Below, piece by piece: positions 61,717 to 64,000 of a stretch of 64,000 nt of DNA. Source of the DNA: PGYT01 sp963675055. Lineage in GTDB: Bacteria; Bacteroidota; Ignavibacteria; Ignavibacteriales; Melioribacteraceae. The notes beneath the pieces are model-generated. The model saw only the letters and a program-made list of their open reading frames with translations. It did no database searches and had not been told where the DNA came from. The first letter of the stretch is position 1; every line of letters begins with the position of its first letter. A program made the position numbers and the translations under genes. The stretch covers positions 496,001 to 560,000 of the forward strand of contig CAXXJE010000004.1 in NCBI GenBank assembly GCA_963675055.2, given 5' to 3'.

Positions 61717-64000
61717 ATGAGAATTAAATACTTTTCGTTTTTATTCGTTTTAATGTTTTTTACTCTTGGCTCAAACATATTTGCAAATGTATTTGCACAT
61801 AATGTTAGAGTCACTCAACCGGAATCTACTTCTCCATTCGATGGTAATTTTACTGACGGAACACACGCTGCAATTCGCTTTACACTTAGTGATGTTGCTG
61901 ATGAAGTAATTGTAAGCATTTATGATGAAAATTCGACCATTATTAGAACAATCACTGAATCCAACTTTAGCAGTGGTGATACTTTAGTTGTATGGGACGG
62001 TAAAAATGATACCGGGGATGATGTTTCTAGCGGCGATTATAAGGTGTCCATAAAAACTTCAAGCGCGGGTTACAGTGAATACACTGTTCTTCAGGATATT
62101 GAAGTGGGCATATATACACGTGGTGTTACATCTGTAAAAACTCAAAATGTAAAAAACTTTGGGTTCGTGTTTTCGGCCAGTGGTGGCGGTTATGCTGCAG
62201 GCGTAACTCGTCATACAAATGATTTGGCCCAGTGGGGAGATGAAAAAGGCAATGCTACTCTTTCTGTTACTTATACCGACTCCATCAGTACAGTTGGTTC
62301 TGACAATCTGAGATATTCAACTGAAGCAGATGATGACGGGTATATCTACGTAGCCAGAAGAAGTGGTACTGTTCCTGCAATTTACAGATACCAGGCTGAT
62401 GAGCTTGTGATTTCGATGATTGACTCTGGTGGATATAACGGCTCACCTCAGGGTATTGCTATAAATGGAACCGGTACCGATAAGTATATTGCAGTGTCAA
62501 ATGCTGGTGGCGAAGTTTACGGATTCAACATTGGTGAAAATGACACATGGTTCCAGGATAAAGAACCTCTCCTGATAGACTCAACTACAATATTCTGGGA
62601 TATGACCTACGGTCGTGATAACATGCTATATGCAACCTATTATGCAGCAGACACCTCATTCTTACCTGGTGTTGCAGCATTTAACATGAATAATTATTCC
62701 GGCACAGCTTTTACTCTTCAGGATGCTGCCTGGACTGTTGAGGGGCCTGATACAGCTACAGGTAACACAATTACTTATCATTTTGCGGATGATGCAGCGA
62801 ATGATAAAATTTACTTCACCCTTGCTCGCCGTCCAAATGTTGCTGGAGTTCAGGGAATCTATGCAGTTAAGAACCTCACAACTACTCCTGAACGAGAACT
62901 TGTATATCTTGATCCTGAAGATAACATGACTCAATTCAGAGCTGACGTAACAACAGATGCTGCGGGAAATGTTATTATCTTTGAAAACTCGAATGAATTC
63001 ACAACACTTATATCTCCTCCTGATGGTGAGAATGAATATGAATACATGAATGATTTCGATGTAATTAAGGTATTTGCTGCTGAGCCTATTGCTGATGTCA
63101 AAGTTGATGCAGACAATGATAATGTACCTGATCGATCAGGTGAAACTGTTATTGTTGCCGGTGTTGTTACTTCAGTAAATTTTGTAGCCTCAGCCGACAG
63201 ATTCAGTTATTATATCCAGGATGAATCCGGAGCAATCAATATAACAAAAGGCGATGAAGAAGGTGGCGGAACTGTTTATAATATTGGCGATCGCCTTCAG
63301 GTAACAGGTGAAATCGGACAGTATATGGGAACAACTCAGCTGAACATTGCTGATCTAGCAACCGATGTGACTTTACTTGGAAATGTTGACCCAATAGTGC
63401 CGCTGGAAATTGCTATCTTTGATCTATTGGAAAACGCTGAAATATATGAAGGATCGCTTGTTAAAATTATGGCTGCTGCCAAAACAGAATCTTCAAATGA
63501 TTGGCCGGCTGCAGACTCGGATGCCAATATGACTATTACCGATGGATCAGGTGAATTGGTCTTAAGAATTGATAAAGATACAGATATCGATGGACAGACA
63601 GAGCCGGACTATCCGATAAGTATTGTGGGCGTTGTTACACAATATTCATCAAGTGCTCCATATAATGACGGATACCAGATATCTCCTAATTTCTATACTG
63701 ATATTGTTGGTAATGTACCTGCTCCCCCATCACCTTATTTCTATGCAACTGAAACTACGAAGTCAACCTTTGACGATAAGACTATAAGTATAAATTCACA
63801 TGATGAGACATTTACTTTTGCTTGGGAAGATGCAGTAGACTTAAATGGTGATGATCTTATCTATCAGTTAATAGTTATTACTCCAACAAGTGAAATGTTC
63901 CTGCCAACTGGTGGAAATATTCTTCAGGAACCTTCAATCACACTAACAGGACTTGAAGTTATTAATGCTCTCGGCGATGCTTCACAAACAGTTCAGTTAA
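61717..64000 (+). CDS. Large secreted protein with FlgD-like Ig, propeller and OB-fold regions (partial)
   Basis: Starts at ATG 61717 with CGGAGG five bases upstream; 761 codons are visible and the frame runs off the right edge. Signal peptide about 1-27 (FFTLGSNIFAN). Residues 30-120 look like a FlgD-type Ig domain (SGDYKVSIKTS; TLVVWDGKNDTGDDV). Propeller-like repeats follow (about 150-440: DDDGYIYVARRSGTVPAIYRY). Residues about 465-560 resemble the OB-fold module seen in secreted proteins of this group (YYIQDESGAINIT; GDRLQVTGEI). A second OB-like or Ig-like region follows. Enzymatic activity not visible; a T9SS tail would be expected past the edge. Confidence 0.82.
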   Translation, partial: MRIKYFSFLFVLMFFTLGSNIFANVFAHNVRVTQPESTSPFDGNFTDGTHAAIRFTLSDVADEVIVSIYDENSTIIRTITESNFSSGDTLVVWDGKNDTGDDVSSGDYKVSIKTSSAGYSEYTVLQDIEVGIYTRGVTSVKTQNVKNFGFVFSASGGGYAAGVTRHTNDLAQWGDEKGNATLSVTYTDSISTVGSDNLRYSTEADDDGYIYVARRSGTVPAIYRYQADELVISMIDSGGYNGSPQGIAINGTGTDKYIAVSNAGGEVYGFNIGENDTWFQDKEPLLIDSTTIFWDMTYGRDNMLYATYYAADTSFLPGVAAFNMNNYSGTAFTLQDAAWTVEGPDTATGNTITYHFADDAANDKIYFTLARRPNVAGVQGIYAVKNLTTTPERELVYLDPEDNMTQFRADVTTDAAGNVIIFENSNEFTTLISPPDGENEYEYMNDFDVIKVFAAEPIADVKVDADNDNVPDRSGETVIVAGVVTSVNFVASADRFSYYIQDESGAINITKGDEEGGGTVYNIGDRLQVTGEIGQYMGTTQLNIADLATDVTLLGNVDPIVPLEIAIFDLLENAEIYEGSLVKIMAAAKTESSNDWPAADSDANMTITDGSGELVLRIDKDTDIDGQTEPDYPISIVGVVTQYSSSAPYNDGYQISPNFYTDIVGNVPAPPSPYFYATETTKSTFDDKTISINSHDETFTFAWEDAVDLNGDDLIYQLIVITPTSEMFLPTGGNILQEPSITLTGLEVINALGDASQTVQL

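Noticed and set aside
1..64000. tRNA, rRNA, CRISPR, IS element or prophage
   Set aside because: No cloverleaf-like sequence, direct-repeat array, transposase or phage gene was seen on reading; short RNA genes could still be missed without a covariance search.

Overview
The window looks like chromosome from a Bacteroidota/Chlorobi-group bacterium, most likely an Ignavibacteria relative. The main evidence is the type IX secretion (T9SS) type A sorting tails with the NYPNPFNPST motif on secreted beta-propeller-like proteins near the right end. The moderate, AT-leaning composition, clear Shine-Dalgarno sites, a CIRCE-controlled groESL and many small lipoproteins fit this. Taxonomy is inferred from these features only. 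I saw no rRNA, tRNA, CRISPR array, prophage or insertion sequence.

Layout. 1-16617 is all on the minus strand. Reading with transcription it holds glgP with an unknown gene, a DegT-family sugar aminotransferase, clpC, a pterin dehydratase, an M64 peptidase, a SpoIIE-type phosphatase, a PduS-like flavo/iron-sulfur protein, a PduT-like microcompartment shell protein, and the threonine genes thrA-asd-thrB (thrB cut by the left edge). 16802-22150 is plus: plsY-htrA-purB, then groES-groEL. 22253-28676 is minus: ybaB-recR-methyltransferase-two lipoproteins-ftsX-SLBB protein-Wzc-like kinase. 28837-35704 is plus: psd-pssA-tatA-gatA-sucD-ndk-namZ-like-lipoprotein. 35706-58163 is minus: MATE transporter, Maf, a flippase-like protein, an isocitrate-dehydrogenase-like protein, YtxH/DUF948 proteins, an EF-G paralogue, HIT, thyX, a PEGA lipoprotein, folA, mutL, an acyl-CoA mutase, UbiA, a lipoprotein and CorC, then a persulfide-handling cluster (TauE, rhodanese, CstB-like, DCC), tgt-yajC and NfeD. 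58333-64000 is plus: two tandem T9SS cargo paralogues and a third large secreted protein cut by the right edge.

Most interesting points. (1) A PduT-PduS pair, the iron-sulfur electron-transfer module of bacterial microcompartments, is translationally coupled to a serine phosphatase and sits ahead of threonine biosynthesis, with no other shell or core gene in view. (2) A full-length, in-frame isocitrate dehydrogenase homologue has lost most catalytic and metal-binding residues; the position of the regulatory serine is an aspartate. (3) The 'methylmalonyl-CoA mutase' carries the Phe/Gln pair of isobutyryl-CoA mutases. (4) A cst-like sulfane-sulfur operon. (5) Two adjacent lipoprotein genes whose signal peptides run upstream of any conventional start codon.

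Functional links. The phosphatase, PduS and PduT probably form one regulated redox unit. TauE, the two rhodanese proteins and the DCC protein form a sulfide/persulfide detoxification unit. psd and pssA make phosphatidylethanolamine, and thyX with folA serves thymidylate and folate metabolism. Other gene sets are housekeeping.
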